NCBI GenBank assembly: GCA_027459625.1
Contig: DAIDHP010000011.1
Location: 27,929 to 91,928, forward strand
Source of the DNA: Chthonomonadales bacterium
Lineage (GTDB): Bacteria > Armatimonadota > Chthonomonadetes > Chthonomonadales > CAJBBX01
Direction: 5' to 3'
DNA length: 64,000 nt
The stretch's first letter is position 1. Each line of letters begins with the position of its first letter. The position numbers were made by a program, and so were the translations under genes. The notes under the pieces are model-generated. The model ran no database searches. It was not told the origin of the DNA and worked only from the letters and a program-made list of their open reading frames with translations. Positions 18,761 through 26,214 of this stretch are shown here, in pieces.

Positions 18761-19114
18761 ATGATAAATAACGTGCTTTCCAACCTGTTTTCCAAACCGG
18801 CGACGCGAGACTTCCCGGCGAAAATGCGCGAAATCGCCGAGAACGTGCGTGGCTCGGTGGAGTTCAACACAGAAAACTGCGTGTATTGCGGCGCGTGCGC
18901 ATTAAAATGTCCCGCAAACGCCATCGAGGTGGATCGACCCGCCAAGAAAGTCACCTTCGATCTGTACAAATGCGTGGCGTGCGCCTGTTGCGCGGAGGCT
19001 TGCCGCAAAGGGTGCATCCAGATGGCGAAGCAATACGCGCATCCCTCCTACCGAAAGATGGATGTCGTATTCCAAGGCGAGCCTCTTTTAACGGATGCAA
19101 ACGGCGATTCTTAA
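18761..19114 (+). CDS. echF: Ech hydrogenase subunit F, 2[4Fe-4S] ferredoxin
   Basis: The 117-residue polyferredoxin subunit has two [4Fe-4S] binding motifs: NCVYCGACALKCPANAIEV at about residues 38-56 and KCVACACCAEACRKGCI at about 67-83. It would receive electrons from soluble ferredoxin and pass them to EchC. I place the start at the ATG at 18761, which has GGAGGA 6 nt upstream, rather than at an in-frame ATG 24 nt earlier that lacks one. It is the last gene of the ech operon; the following 344 nt carry no terminator of obvious strength. Confidence 0.93.
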   Translation: MINNVLSNLFSKPATRDFPAKMREIAENVRGSVEFNTENCVYCGACALKCPANAIEVDRPAKKVTFDLYKCVACACCAEACRKGCIQMAKQYAHPSYRKMDVVFQGEPLLTDANGDS

Positions 19115-19168
19115 GCCATGTAAATTTTTTTTAATATTCACCACGGAAACGGACTGATGAGCGTTCTT

Positions 19169-19184
19169 TGGCATGCCTTTTGCA
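19169..19184 (+). promoter_or_regulatory. Sigma-54 promoter, upstream copy
   Basis: TGGCATG-N4-TTGCA matches the -24/-12 consensus (TGGCAC/T-N5-TTGCA/T) with exact spacing. It lies 290 nt upstream of the first PEP-CTERM gene, 145 nt before a second site of the same type. Confidence 0.7.
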
Positions 19185-19313
19185 GTATGTATATGTGTGT
19201 GCGTTTGCTACGCTGATCCGACGATGGATTTGACCAGCCTTATGAGCCGTAGAAAAGCCGCTTTTTGGCTTTCCCTGATAATTTTTCTTGTTTTTTCGGG
19301 TAATCGGGGATTT

Positions 19314-19329
19314 TGGCACGCTACTTGCA
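19314..19329 (+). promoter_or_regulatory. Sigma-54 promoter, proximal copy
   Basis: TGGCACG-CTAC-TTGCA is a perfect -24/-12 match, including the GG and GC doublets with correct spacing. It is the closest promoter to the PEP-CTERM gene starting at 19459. An RpoN-dependent activator is implied but no gene for one is in the window. Confidence 0.85.
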
Positions 19330-19458
19330 CTATACTCATATGGGAGTAAACCGAGAAGGCGAATTCGCAGTGACGATCCGTTCAGGCTTTCTCTATACAT
19401 TTTTGTGGGGGACACCCCCTCACGCCACAGAGGACACTCACAGGAAGGAGAGTTATAA

Positions 19459-20148
19459 ATGATGCAAAGTTTTAAGAAATTGATTATCGGGCTTGCAGCC
19501 CTTTTGTTGTTGACGGTAGGACATTCAGCAAATGCAGTGACGTTGGACACACTTTTAAGTGGAGGAACCATTACATCGGGGAACTTGACTTTTGGTAACT
19601 TCTCTTATACTGATAGTGCAAACTTGTCCGTCCCAGCCTCGACAATAAATGTAATTCCAATACAACAGCCTTTTTCTAAGACATATGGATTGGAATTTAG
19701 CGGCTCTTGGGTTACAAGTACGACCCCGGTCACTGCTGATTATACTATTTCCTATACTGTAACCGCACCCACCGCAACTATTGATGATTACGAACTGAAT
19801 ATGACGGGAGCTATAATAGGTACTCCACCAACAGGACAAATAACAATCGCTGAGAACGCCATAGATCAAAATAATAACGGATTGGCATCTATCGGTACAG
19901 CATTAGCCTATAATGGTTCATATACACCAACATTGTCTATATTAAGTGCCAAAGGGTATTTTCCCTTGCAGTCAAAGCTTTTAATAAATAAAAACATCAA
20001 TATTTCAAATGGTGCAGGCACTATTACACACCTATCGGTTGTAGATCAAAACTTCTCACAAGTTCCGGAGCCGAGCGCTTTGATGATGCTCTTCGGATCG
20101 GGCATCTGCGGAAGCCTGTTCTTCCTGCGAAAGAGGAGCGTCGCCTAA
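19459..20148 (+). CDS. PEP-CTERM sorted exported protein (first of two paralogues)
   Basis: The 229-residue protein has a signal peptide (KKLIIGLAALLLLTVGHSANA) and a C-terminal PEP-CTERM sorting signal: VPEPSALMML, a hydrophobic helix, then the basic tail FLRKRSVA. The exosortase EpsH/XrtA-type system would recognise it and process it at the membrane. The middle is Thr/Ser/Asn-rich and probably beta-rich. It starts with LLSGGTITSGNLTFGNFSY, which is nearly repeated in the protein at 20482, so the two are paralogues. Start is ATG 19459 (or 19462), with AAGGAG about 10 nt upstream. Expression is predicted to be sigma-54 dependent. The likely place is the outer surface or matrix; the function is unknown. 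Confidence 0.88.
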   Translation: MMQSFKKLIIGLAALLLLTVGHSANAVTLDTLLSGGTITSGNLTFGNFSYTDSANLSVPASTINVIPIQQPFSKTYGLEFSGSWVTSTTPVTADYTISYTVTAPTATIDDYELNMTGAIIGTPPTGQITIAENAIDQNNNGLASIGTALAYNGSYTPTLSILSAKGYFPLQSKLLINKNINISNGAGTITHLSVVDQNFSQVPEPSALMMLFGSGICGSLFFLRKRSVA

Positions 20149-20191
20149 TTCGGACGGACACCAAGGATTTATACGCCTTCTCCCCTAAACT

Positions 20192-20222
20192 CTCCCGCCT
20201 TCTCTGTGGCGGGAGTTTTTTT
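20192..20222 (+). terminator. Strong rho-independent terminator of PEP-CTERM gene 1
   Basis: CTCCCGCC pairs perfectly with GGCGGGAG over an 8-nt loop, followed by seven T residues. The stem is the same sequence as in the terminator after the second PEP-CTERM gene. Confidence 0.92.
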
Positions 20223-20338
20223 GCGCGGGTAAGAGGGAAATGGACATGCAATATTCCCCGGTTACCTTCTCCAAGCGATCCGCACCTCACCATCGTATTA
20301 TTGCCTGATTTTCAAATATTGCCGTTTTGACAACTTTA

Positions 20339-20354
20339 TGGCATGCATTTTGCT
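20339..20354 (+). promoter_or_regulatory. Sigma-54 promoter of PEP-CTERM gene 2
   Basis: TGGCATG-CATT-TTGCT fits the -24/-12 consensus with correct spacing. It is 128 nt upstream of the start codon at 20482, similar to the promoter-start distance of the first gene. The stretch 20223-20338 before it shows no gene and may hold activator sites. Confidence 0.8.
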
Positions 20355-20481
20355 CTATTCATTATTAGGATGTGTTCCGAGGAAGACCCCCGCCAACAAC
20401 CTGACCGGAAGGGGCGCCCCTTGGATTTCACCAAAATCGCGAGGATCGCCGAAGGATGATCCAAATAAGGAGTACGCGCAA

Positions 20482-21222
20482 ATGCGAAAAACATGCTTGT
20501 TGACAATCGGTTTGGCTACGGTCATGATGCTATCGGTCGGGTTGACCGCTAATGCGGCTTCATTGACCTTATATGACCTGTTAACCCCTGGCTCAACCAT
20601 CACATCGGGGAATTTAACGTTCTCCAACTTCAATTTCTCCGGGGGTTCTCTGCCCGACTACATCACTGATGCGGATGTGGAGAACAACATAACGGTATCT
20701 CCCTATGCGAACCAAACTGGCTCGGGGTTGGATTTCAACATGATGCCACAATCCAACATGTTTTGGTTCTTATCGAATTTGGCGTATAACAATGCCAACA
20801 TATCCTGGGGGTATGATGTTTCATCCGATCGAATACTCTCCAACGCTTTGACCTACAATTGGATTTTGTTCGGGGCTTCAGGCGGATCGAATGGTACGGG
20901 GAGCGTCGATTTGACGGAAACCGCTACCAACAACAATAACACTCTCTCAGACTTGTCGCTGTCAACCACAGTTTCGTCGACGGTTGGCATCAACGGGACA
21001 TCCATCACTGCATCTTCCCCGAATATACCAGCCCCCGCCAATTACTCGCCGTATTCCATGTTGCATGTGGATAACAACCTCGCATTCACATCCAATAATG
21101 CGGCTATCACATTAGGCCATATAGATGAAACCTTCGTACCGGAGCCGAACTCCCTGACAATGCTGCTTGGATTGGCTGTTTGTGTCAGCCTGGTCTTCCC
21201 GAGGAAGAGGAGCGTCGCCTAA
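20482..21222 (+). CDS. PEP-CTERM sorted exported protein (second paralogue)
   Basis: The 246-residue protein has a signal peptide (LLTIGLATVMMLSVGLTANA) and a C-terminal PEP-CTERM signal (VPEPNSLTMLLGL, hydrophobic helix, then FPRKRSVA). The mature N-terminus, LLTPGSTITSGNLTFSNFNF, matches the neighbouring paralogue. The rest is Asn/Ser/Thr-rich with little charge. The start is the ATG at 20482 with AAGGAG 9 nt upstream; a longer in-frame ORF begins at 20338 but would include the sigma-54 promoter. The gene has its own promoter and terminator, so the pair is not an operon but a duplicated transcription unit. The function is unknown; the shared N-terminal domain defines a small family. Confidence 0.88.
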   Translation: MRKTCLLTIGLATVMMLSVGLTANAASLTLYDLLTPGSTITSGNLTFSNFNFSGGSLPDYITDADVENNITVSPYANQTGSGLDFNMMPQSNMFWFLSNLAYNNANISWGYDVSSDRILSNALTYNWILFGASGGSNGTGSVDLTETATNNNNTLSDLSLSTTVSSTVGINGTSITASSPNIPAPANYSPYSMLHVDNNLAFTSNNAAITLGHIDETFVPEPNSLTMLLGLAVCVSLVFPRKRSVA

Positions 21223-21263
21223 GCCGCGCGAGCTCCCTGGGATTTTACACGCCTTATCCTTTC

Positions 21264-21297
21264 ACTCTCCCGCCTACTCCGTGGCGGGAGAGTTTTT
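21264..21297 (+). terminator. Strong terminator of PEP-CTERM gene 2
   Basis: ACTCTCCCGCC pairs with GGCGGGAGAGT across an 8-nt loop, followed by T residues. It ends a few nucleotides before the convergent pfkB-type gene. Confidence 0.9.
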
Positions 21298-21304
21298 GGA
21301 TTGT

Positions 21305-22198
21305 CTAATCCGCCTGATCGGAGAGGAAAGCCATGGTTTGCGCGTAGCTTGGGATACCGGTTCTGCCGCCCATATGCGTGCATTTCAAAGCGGCGACGGC
21401 GCCGGAGAACCTGCAGCACATCTCAATCCCCCACCCGTTCGCCATGGCGAACGCAAATGCGCCGTGAAAGACATCCCCCGCCCCCGTGGTGTCCGCCTCC
21501 TTCACGGAGAAAGCCTCCCCTTTTCCCACCCCCTCAGGCGATGAATATATCCACCCCTTCTCTCCGAGAGTGATCACGGCGACGGAGGGGCCGTATGCGT
21601 GAATGGCGTCCAATGCGTATCGAAAATCCCCTTTCGAACCGACTTTCTCCATAAAAAAACGAGGGACGATAAGCACATCCACTAGCTTTAGCAGCGATGT
21701 ATTACGGGGGGAAGGCATAAGGTCCGCCACGACGGGGTTTCCTCGCTCATGAGCGGCGGACGCCACAGCCATGGAGAGATCCGGCATCGTGTCATCCACG
21801 AGCACGGCGTCCGAACATAGCGCGTCCTCAAGATCCGGAGGAGAACTGGGTTGCGGGGTAATTCGCATGGATCGAAAGAAGATGGTGCGCTCCTTGGTGA
21901 TCTCATCCACGTGAATGAAGCTGAAGGGGCTGGAGGCATTCGGAAAAAGCTGTATGTTTCTTACGCCCACCCCCTCCTCCCGAAATTCCCTTAGGATACT
22001 CTCTCCCACCTCATCCATGCCTAACCGTGTGTAGAGCGAGGTTTGGGAACCCAAACGAGCGCAAGCGACAAGAGCGGTGCCGATCAACCCTCCCCCTTGA
22101 ATCAGGAAATCGCTGACGGGCGCCGATCCGCCGCGCGGAGTCTCCGGTGCGGTGAAAAGATAATCCTGACAAGCTATTCCCGCACCGGATATGAGCAT
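21305..22198 (-). CDS. PfkB-family carbohydrate kinase
   Basis: This is a 297-residue ribokinase-like sugar or nucleoside kinase. The N-terminal glycine-rich region QGGGLIGTALVACARLG and the C-terminal signature DTTGAGDVFHGAFAFAMANG contain the anion hole and the catalytic aspartate (the D of GAGD). The start is taken as the ATG at 22198, with GAGGGG close upstream, one nucleotide after the stop of the preceding gene (TGAGATG), so translation is likely coupled. A longer frame upstream would run through that gene. The substrate cannot be told from the sequence; ribokinase, fructokinase and KDG-kinase types are all possible. Confidence 0.88.
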   Translation of the reverse strand: MLISGAGIACQDYLFTAPETPRGGSAPVSDFLIQGGGLIGTALVACARLGSQTSLYTRLGMDEVGESILREFREEGVGVRNIQLFPNASSPFSFIHVDEITKERTIFFRSMRITPQPSSPPDLEDALCSDAVLVDDTMPDLSMAVASAAHERGNPVVADLMPSPRNTSLLKLVDVLIVPRFFMEKVGSKGDFRYALDAIHAYGPSVAVITLGEKGWIYSSPEGVGKGEAFSVKEADTTGAGDVFHGAFAFAMANGWGIEMCCRFSGAVAALKCTHMGGRTGIPSYAQTMAFLSDQAD

Positions 22199-22199
22199 C

Positions 22200-22625
22200 T
22201 CACCCCTCGCTCTTCCCCATATGGCGCAGCAACTCCCGCTCCTCCGCCTTTTCGATATCCGTAAGAGTCTTACGAGCCTGGGAAGCCTCCGTGCCAGGCA
22301 TTTCAAGGTCGTCGGGGTTCACAAGCAGTGCGTAATGGAGAACAAAATCCTTCTCTCGCTCCGTCAAACGACTTCTGCCCTCCTCGGAGAGCCCCTCCAA
22401 CCATTTAGTCTTCATCTGATCACGAATATCATCGTGTCTTTTACGGATGTCCTTGGGAAGACTCTCCGGTTCAACATCCACGACGGATTCCTTTTCGTTG
22501 TATACTTTTTGCACCACACCGGTGAGCCCGGCGAAATACGGGAAATAGTTGCAGTTCTTCGCATCCTCCGAAGTCTGCGCTCTGGCGCGAATTCGCACCC
22601 TATCCCCTTCCTTCCAATTGGCCAT
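22200..22625 (-). CDS. Small conserved protein with SH3/KOW-like N-terminus
   Basis: The 141-residue protein begins MANWKEGDRVRIRARAQT and continues to FAGLTGVVQKVYNEKESVVDV, a pattern of short beta strands like KOW/SH3-type nucleic-acid or ribosome-associated domains. The C-terminal half is a charged helical region (LTEREKDFVLHYALLVNPDDLEM). I place the start at the ATG at 22625, with AAGGAG upstream, rather than at an earlier in-frame start. It is translationally coupled to the pfkB-type kinase. I do not recognise a named family. Confidence 0.7.
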   Translation of the reverse strand: MANWKEGDRVRIRARAQTSEDAKNCNYFPYFAGLTGVVQKVYNEKESVVDVEPESLPKDIRKRHDDIRDQMKTKWLEGLSEEGRSRLTEREKDFVLHYALLVNPDDLEMPGTEASQARKTLTDIEKAEERELLRHMGKSEG

Positions 22626-22739
22626 TCCTAACTCCTTCATGAGTATATATTTCAAACGCAGGCTACTGTGAAATTGTACATTCGATGCGCCGTCCTCACA
22701 TTATGATATGCTTGAACGCGATTTTCGCAATGGATACTA

Positions 22740-23846
22740 TCAACTATTATGGCAAGTCAATCTGACCGAGAGCCAATCCATCAGCAGCGGAACGCTCACA
22801 TTCCTATCCAAACTTCTCCTTGCTTTGAGGATAAAATCCAGCGATTCCCGCCAGCCTTCCGGCGATCTTCCGCTGGACAACCGCAGAATTTCATCCCGAT
22901 GATTGATAAAGATAAGCTCCGCGTCCTCCCCTAGGATTGAAGCCGCCATGAAGTCGCGATAACAAAGCGCCATCAACTCCAAAAGCGTCCCAATCTGCGT
23001 TCGTCCGACCTTCTCCTTGCTCGAAGGTTCATCCGTTTCATCCTCGGCGCCATCCCCCTCCTGTGAAATCAGAGCTTTGGACGTCGCCGCCTTTTTTCGT
23101 ATCTGTTCCGCGTATTTAAACGCCTCCAAAGGCGGAAGTTGCGCGGACTGAAAGGTGAATCGCGCCAAATCATCCATCGCCTCAAAGGCATTGGGGTTTG
23201 ACGCCAGCCGAAAAGCGGTTCCGACCCGCCCTTCCGCATAGGCGGCAAAGAGCCTAGCCTGCTCCATGGTGATATTCAACTCCCGTTGAAGGTATTCCGC
23301 CAGTTCCCGCAATGGCGCAGGCGTCAGACGCAAAATCATGGATCTGGAGAGAATCGTCGGCAACATGCGCGCGGGATGCGTCGCGAGAAGCAGGAAAACC
23401 GCATATGACGGCGGCTCCTCCAACACCTTTAAAAGGCTATTCGCCGCCGGGATGGTTAACGTCTCAGCCTTTTCGATGATGAACACCCTTTTTCTCCCGA
23501 TTACAGGGGAATGAATCAGTGTGTTTTCGAGCTTGCCTCCCGGTTTGCCATCTCTGTCCCAAAACTGCCAAATCTGAGTCTGATCCCCGGCAGGCGGGAT
23601 TAACACTATTTCCGGCTGCGAAGCTGACGCAACCCTACGGCATGATTCGCACACTCCGCACGCGTCAAATGGGGATCGGATGGGGTTGAGGCATGCCGCT
23701 GCCTTGGCGAACGCCAAAGCGAGCGTGGTTTTCCCCACCCCCTCGGGTCCCGTGAAAAGATAGGTTCCGGCGATTTGATCGGCATCCAAGGCGTGCTGCA
23801 ACGCTCTTACGGCGCTAGCGTGCCCCATTATTTTGGACAGGGTCAC
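22740..23846 (-). CDS. holB: DNA polymerase III subunit delta prime
   Basis: The 368-residue AAA+ clamp-loader subunit has Walker A GPEGVGKTTLALAFAKAA near residue 33, a zinc module with four cysteines (ACLNPIRSPFDACGVCESC), and the stretch VFIIEKAETLTIPAANSLLKVLEEPP followed by LLATHPARMLPTILSRS, as in DnaX/HolB proteins. The sensor/SRC motif reads SRS, as is common in delta prime, which does not hydrolyse ATP itself. The start is a GTG at 23846 with GGGAGGG upstream. It lies 57 nt downstream of trxB and probably in the same transcript. Confidence 0.9.
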   Translation of the reverse strand: MTLSKIMGHASAVRALQHALDADQIAGTYLFTGPEGVGKTTLALAFAKAAACLNPIRSPFDACGVCESCRRVASASQPEIVLIPPAGDQTQIWQFWDRDGKPGGKLENTLIHSPVIGRKRVFIIEKAETLTIPAANSLLKVLEEPPSYAVFLLLATHPARMLPTILSRSMILRLTPAPLRELAEYLQRELNITMEQARLFAAYAEGRVGTAFRLASNPNAFEAMDDLARFTFQSAQLPPLEAFKYAEQIRKKAATSKALISQEGDGAEDETDEPSSKEKVGRTQIGTLLELMALCYRDFMAASILGEDAELIFINHRDEILRLSSGRSPEGWRESLDFILKARRSLDRNVSVPLLMDWLSVRLTCHNS

Positions 23847-23903
23847 CTAACAACCCTCCCTTCGTGATAAGAGGAGACTATGGGGATTTCACCTCGACAC
23901 CGC

Positions 23904-24899
23904 TCACCACTCCTCATGCACGCCTGCATCCTCCGCAGCGAGAAACCTCTCAGCCTGAATAGCCGACATGCAGCCTGACCCTGCGGCGCTGATCGCCTGC
24001 CGATACTCCGAATCCTGTACGTCCCCGCAAGCGTATACGCCAATTTTCGTGGTGCGGACGTCATGATGCGTGCGAATATAACCAACCTCATCCATATCTA
24101 TCTGACCGAAGAAAAGCTCGCTATTGGGTTTATGACCGATCGCCATAAAAACACCGGCTATCTCTTTCTCCGAGAGTTGGCCCGTGACGGTATCCTTCAA
24201 GGTGACGCCCGTGACCTGCTTCTTCTCCGGATCGTGTATTTTCCGTATCACTTTGTTCCACAAGACGGTAATTTTCGGGTGATTCAGGATGCGCTGCTGC
24301 ATAACCATGGAGGCGCGCAATTGGTCGCGTCGATGAACTATGTAGACCCGACTGGCATAATAGGTGAGGTAAAGAGCCTCCTCCGCCGAAGTATCCCCGC
24401 CTCCCACAACGATGAGTTCTTTGTTGCGAAATGCCGGCATCGCGCCATCACACGTGGCGCACGCCGAAACGCCCGCTCCGCCCAGCCCTCCCTCCCAAAC
24501 GGGTTTCTCCTCATCAAGCCCCAGCCACCTCGCGGATGCACCGGTGGCGATGATCAAGGCGCGTGAGGTGTAGAGATCATCATTCACCCACACTTTGAAG
24601 GGACGCTCGGATAGGTCCACCTTCGTCGCCATCTCCTCCACAAAACGCACGCCAAAACGGGCAACCTGTTCGCGCATTCGAGTCATCAACTCGGGTCCCA
24701 TAATCCCTTCCGGAAACCCGGGGAAGTTCTCCACCTCTGTGGTTATGGTGAGCTGTCCGCCTTGTCCTTGCATCCCCTGCCCCATTCCGACCCCACCGTC
24801 AATAAGGAGCGGGTTCAAATTGGCGCGGGCTGCGTAGAGCGCGGCGGTATAGCCTGCCGGACCGCTACCCAGTATAATGATGCTATTCTCCGATGACAT
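23904..24899 (-). CDS. trxB: Thioredoxin reductase
   Basis: The 331-residue flavoprotein has the FAD-binding motif GSGPAGYTAALYAARANL at its N-terminus, the redox-active pair CATC within ACATCDGAMP, the NADPH-binding GGGDTSAEEALYLT, and the C-terminal ACGDVQDSEYRQAISAAGSGC with the FAD-contact motif. It reduces thioredoxin with NADPH in the cytoplasm. GGAG precedes the ATG by 9 nt. It is the first gene of the minus-strand group trxB-holB. All catalytic positions are present. Confidence 0.96.
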   Translation of the reverse strand: MSSENSIIILGSGPAGYTAALYAARANLNPLLIDGGVGMGQGMQGQGGQLTITTEVENFPGFPEGIMGPELMTRMREQVARFGVRFVEEMATKVDLSERPFKVWVNDDLYTSRALIIATGASARWLGLDEEKPVWEGGLGGAGVSACATCDGAMPAFRNKELIVVGGGDTSAEEALYLTYYASRVYIVHRRDQLRASMVMQQRILNHPKITVLWNKVIRKIHDPEKKQVTGVTLKDTVTGQLSEKEIAGVFMAIGHKPNSELFFGQIDMDEVGYIRTHHDVRTTKIGVYACGDVQDSEYRQAISAAGSGCMSAIQAERFLAAEDAGVHEEW

Positions 24900-25324
24900 T
24901 ATCCGCTGATCTCCATAATCTTTCGAAATTACAATTTATCAAACGCCATGGAAAACACTCGATGGCTTACTAATAGGATACCGAAAAAAACGGCTTGATT
25001 TCACTCTGAAGGCGGAAACGGAATCTCTTAACACTCCATCAACCGAAACAATCCTTTATATAAGAGGTAATTGCAAAATTCAGAAAATGAGGCTAATATC
25101 GCTCATTTCATGCTCGGCGAAATACCTGAAAAGCGAATTTTGCAATTACCTGTATAATCCAACATTTTTCCACTCGGTTTGAAAATCGTGAAGGAATTTC
25201 CCGAATAATGGTGAAATGTGACTACTGGGTTTAAGAAAGTGACGACACGCTTACATAATAACAGCTTTATTCCAATTTCGCCAATTTGGATCACTTGAAA
25301 CCAAAAACAACAAAGGAGAAAAAC
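24900..25324. other. Divergent intergenic region between trxB and the zinc-ribbon gene
   Basis: Apart from the repeat element at 25065-25151 I see no gene. The last 100 nt before 25325 are AT-rich and should contain the promoter of the downstream gene, but no clear consensus pair is evident. Confidence 0.5.
25065..25151 (+). repeat. Dispersed TIR element, best-preserved copy
   Basis: The ends are a perfect 17-bp inverted repeat (AGGTAATTGCAAAATTC and its complement). The interior reads AAAATGAGGCTAATATCGCT in its first part. This copy serves as the reference for the family. Confidence 0.9.
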
Positions 25325-26176
25325 ATGTACTGTCGATCATGCGGAGCGCAAAATCCCGAAGGCGCTGCCATCTGCGCGGTTTGCAGCAAGCCGATCAGCG
25401 GTCAACCGGCAACGTCACCTCAACCCATCGCTCACGGAGGCCCATACATCGTCCAGCCAAAAAAGACCAGCACGCTGGCGATCGTCTCGCTTGTTCTTGG
25501 GATACTGGCTTTTTTCTGCTTTGGCATCACCTCCTTGTTTGGAGTTATTTGCGGCGTTATCGCCCTTAATCAGATCAACCGAGATGAAAAGTACGAAGGA
25601 AAAGGCATTGCGATTGCTGGAACGATCCTGTCAGGCGTTTCCTTTGCGTTTTTATCCATCTTACTCGCCATCCTTTTCCCCGTCTTTGCGCAAGCCAGAG
25701 AGAAGGCGAAAGAGGAGAGTTGCATGACCAATCAAAGGTATCTCTCGCGCGCTATGTTAATGTACGCCCAAGATCATAACGAATCCCTGCCTCCCAATAA
25801 AGATTGGTGCGATCTCATCACGCCCTACATCACGGACAAAAAGATTTTTCAATGCCCTTCCGCCGATTCCAATACCAATAATGTCGGTAAATCAACCACT
25901 TACGCCTATAACTCACATTGCAATCATTTGAATATCCTAAAGGTCAACATGCCAAGCATAACACCTATGACCTTCGACGCGAAAAACTCCAAGTGGAATC
26001 AATCCGGCGGTGATGAGCTTGTGGCATGCAGACACGTCAATAAAACCGTTATGTCGTTCCTTGACGGGCACGTGGAAAGCAAAACCCCTGAGGAGGCGCG
26101 GGAGACCATTTGGGACCCCATGGGCTTTTGGCATCCGGATCCAAGCAGGATAAGGATGATACCCACAGGGAAATAA
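25325..26176 (+). CDS. Zinc-ribbon, DUF4190 and H-X9-DG prepilin-like chimera
   Basis: The 283-residue protein begins with a zinc ribbon (CRSCGAQNPEGAAICAVC). Two membrane segments of the DUF4190 type follow at about 55-125 (LAIVSLVLGILAFFCFGITS, GTILSGVSFAFLSILLAILF). Then comes PVFAQAREKAKEESCMTNQR and a globular tail that ends with RHVNKTVMSFLDGH, an exact H-X9-DG motif as in DUF1559-type pseudopilin-like proteins. The usual type IV prepilin N-terminus is replaced by the DUF4190 membrane part. ATG 25325 has AAAGGAG 6 nt upstream. It is probably an envelope protein with its C-terminal domain outside. The function is unknown. Confidence 0.8.
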   Translation: MYCRSCGAQNPEGAAICAVCSKPISGQPATSPQPIAHGGPYIVQPKKTSTLAIVSLVLGILAFFCFGITSLFGVICGVIALNQINRDEKYEGKGIAIAGTILSGVSFAFLSILLAILFPVFAQAREKAKEESCMTNQRYLSRAMLMYAQDHNESLPPNKDWCDLITPYITDKKIFQCPSADSNTNNVGKSTTYAYNSHCNHLNILKVNMPSITPMTFDAKNSKWNQSGGDELVACRHVNKTVMSFLDGHVESKTPEEARETIWDPMGFWHPDPSRIRMIPTGK

Positions 26177-26214
26177 GCTCGAAGTGGTGCTTTTGGGAAA
26201 GCGAAACGCGCTCA

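Larger units (their letters stand above)
19115..19458 (+). promoter_or_regulatory. Long leader region of the first PEP-CTERM gene
   Basis: The region contains two sigma-54 promoter matches (19169 and 19314), a short AAAGCC/GGCTTT hairpin near 19246-19272 and a GGGG/CCCC hairpin near 19408-19421 in the 5' leader. No gene is seen. The distance from the second promoter to the start codon leaves a leader of about 115 nt. Confidence 0.6.

Noticed and set aside
20338..20481. N-terminal extension of the second PEP-CTERM gene
   Set aside because: The extension includes the sigma-54 promoter itself and would bury the signal peptide; an SD-preceded ATG at 20482 is better.
25065..25151. CRISPR repeat
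   Set aside because: Copies are many kilobases apart, have long inverted ends and no spacers of uniform length.
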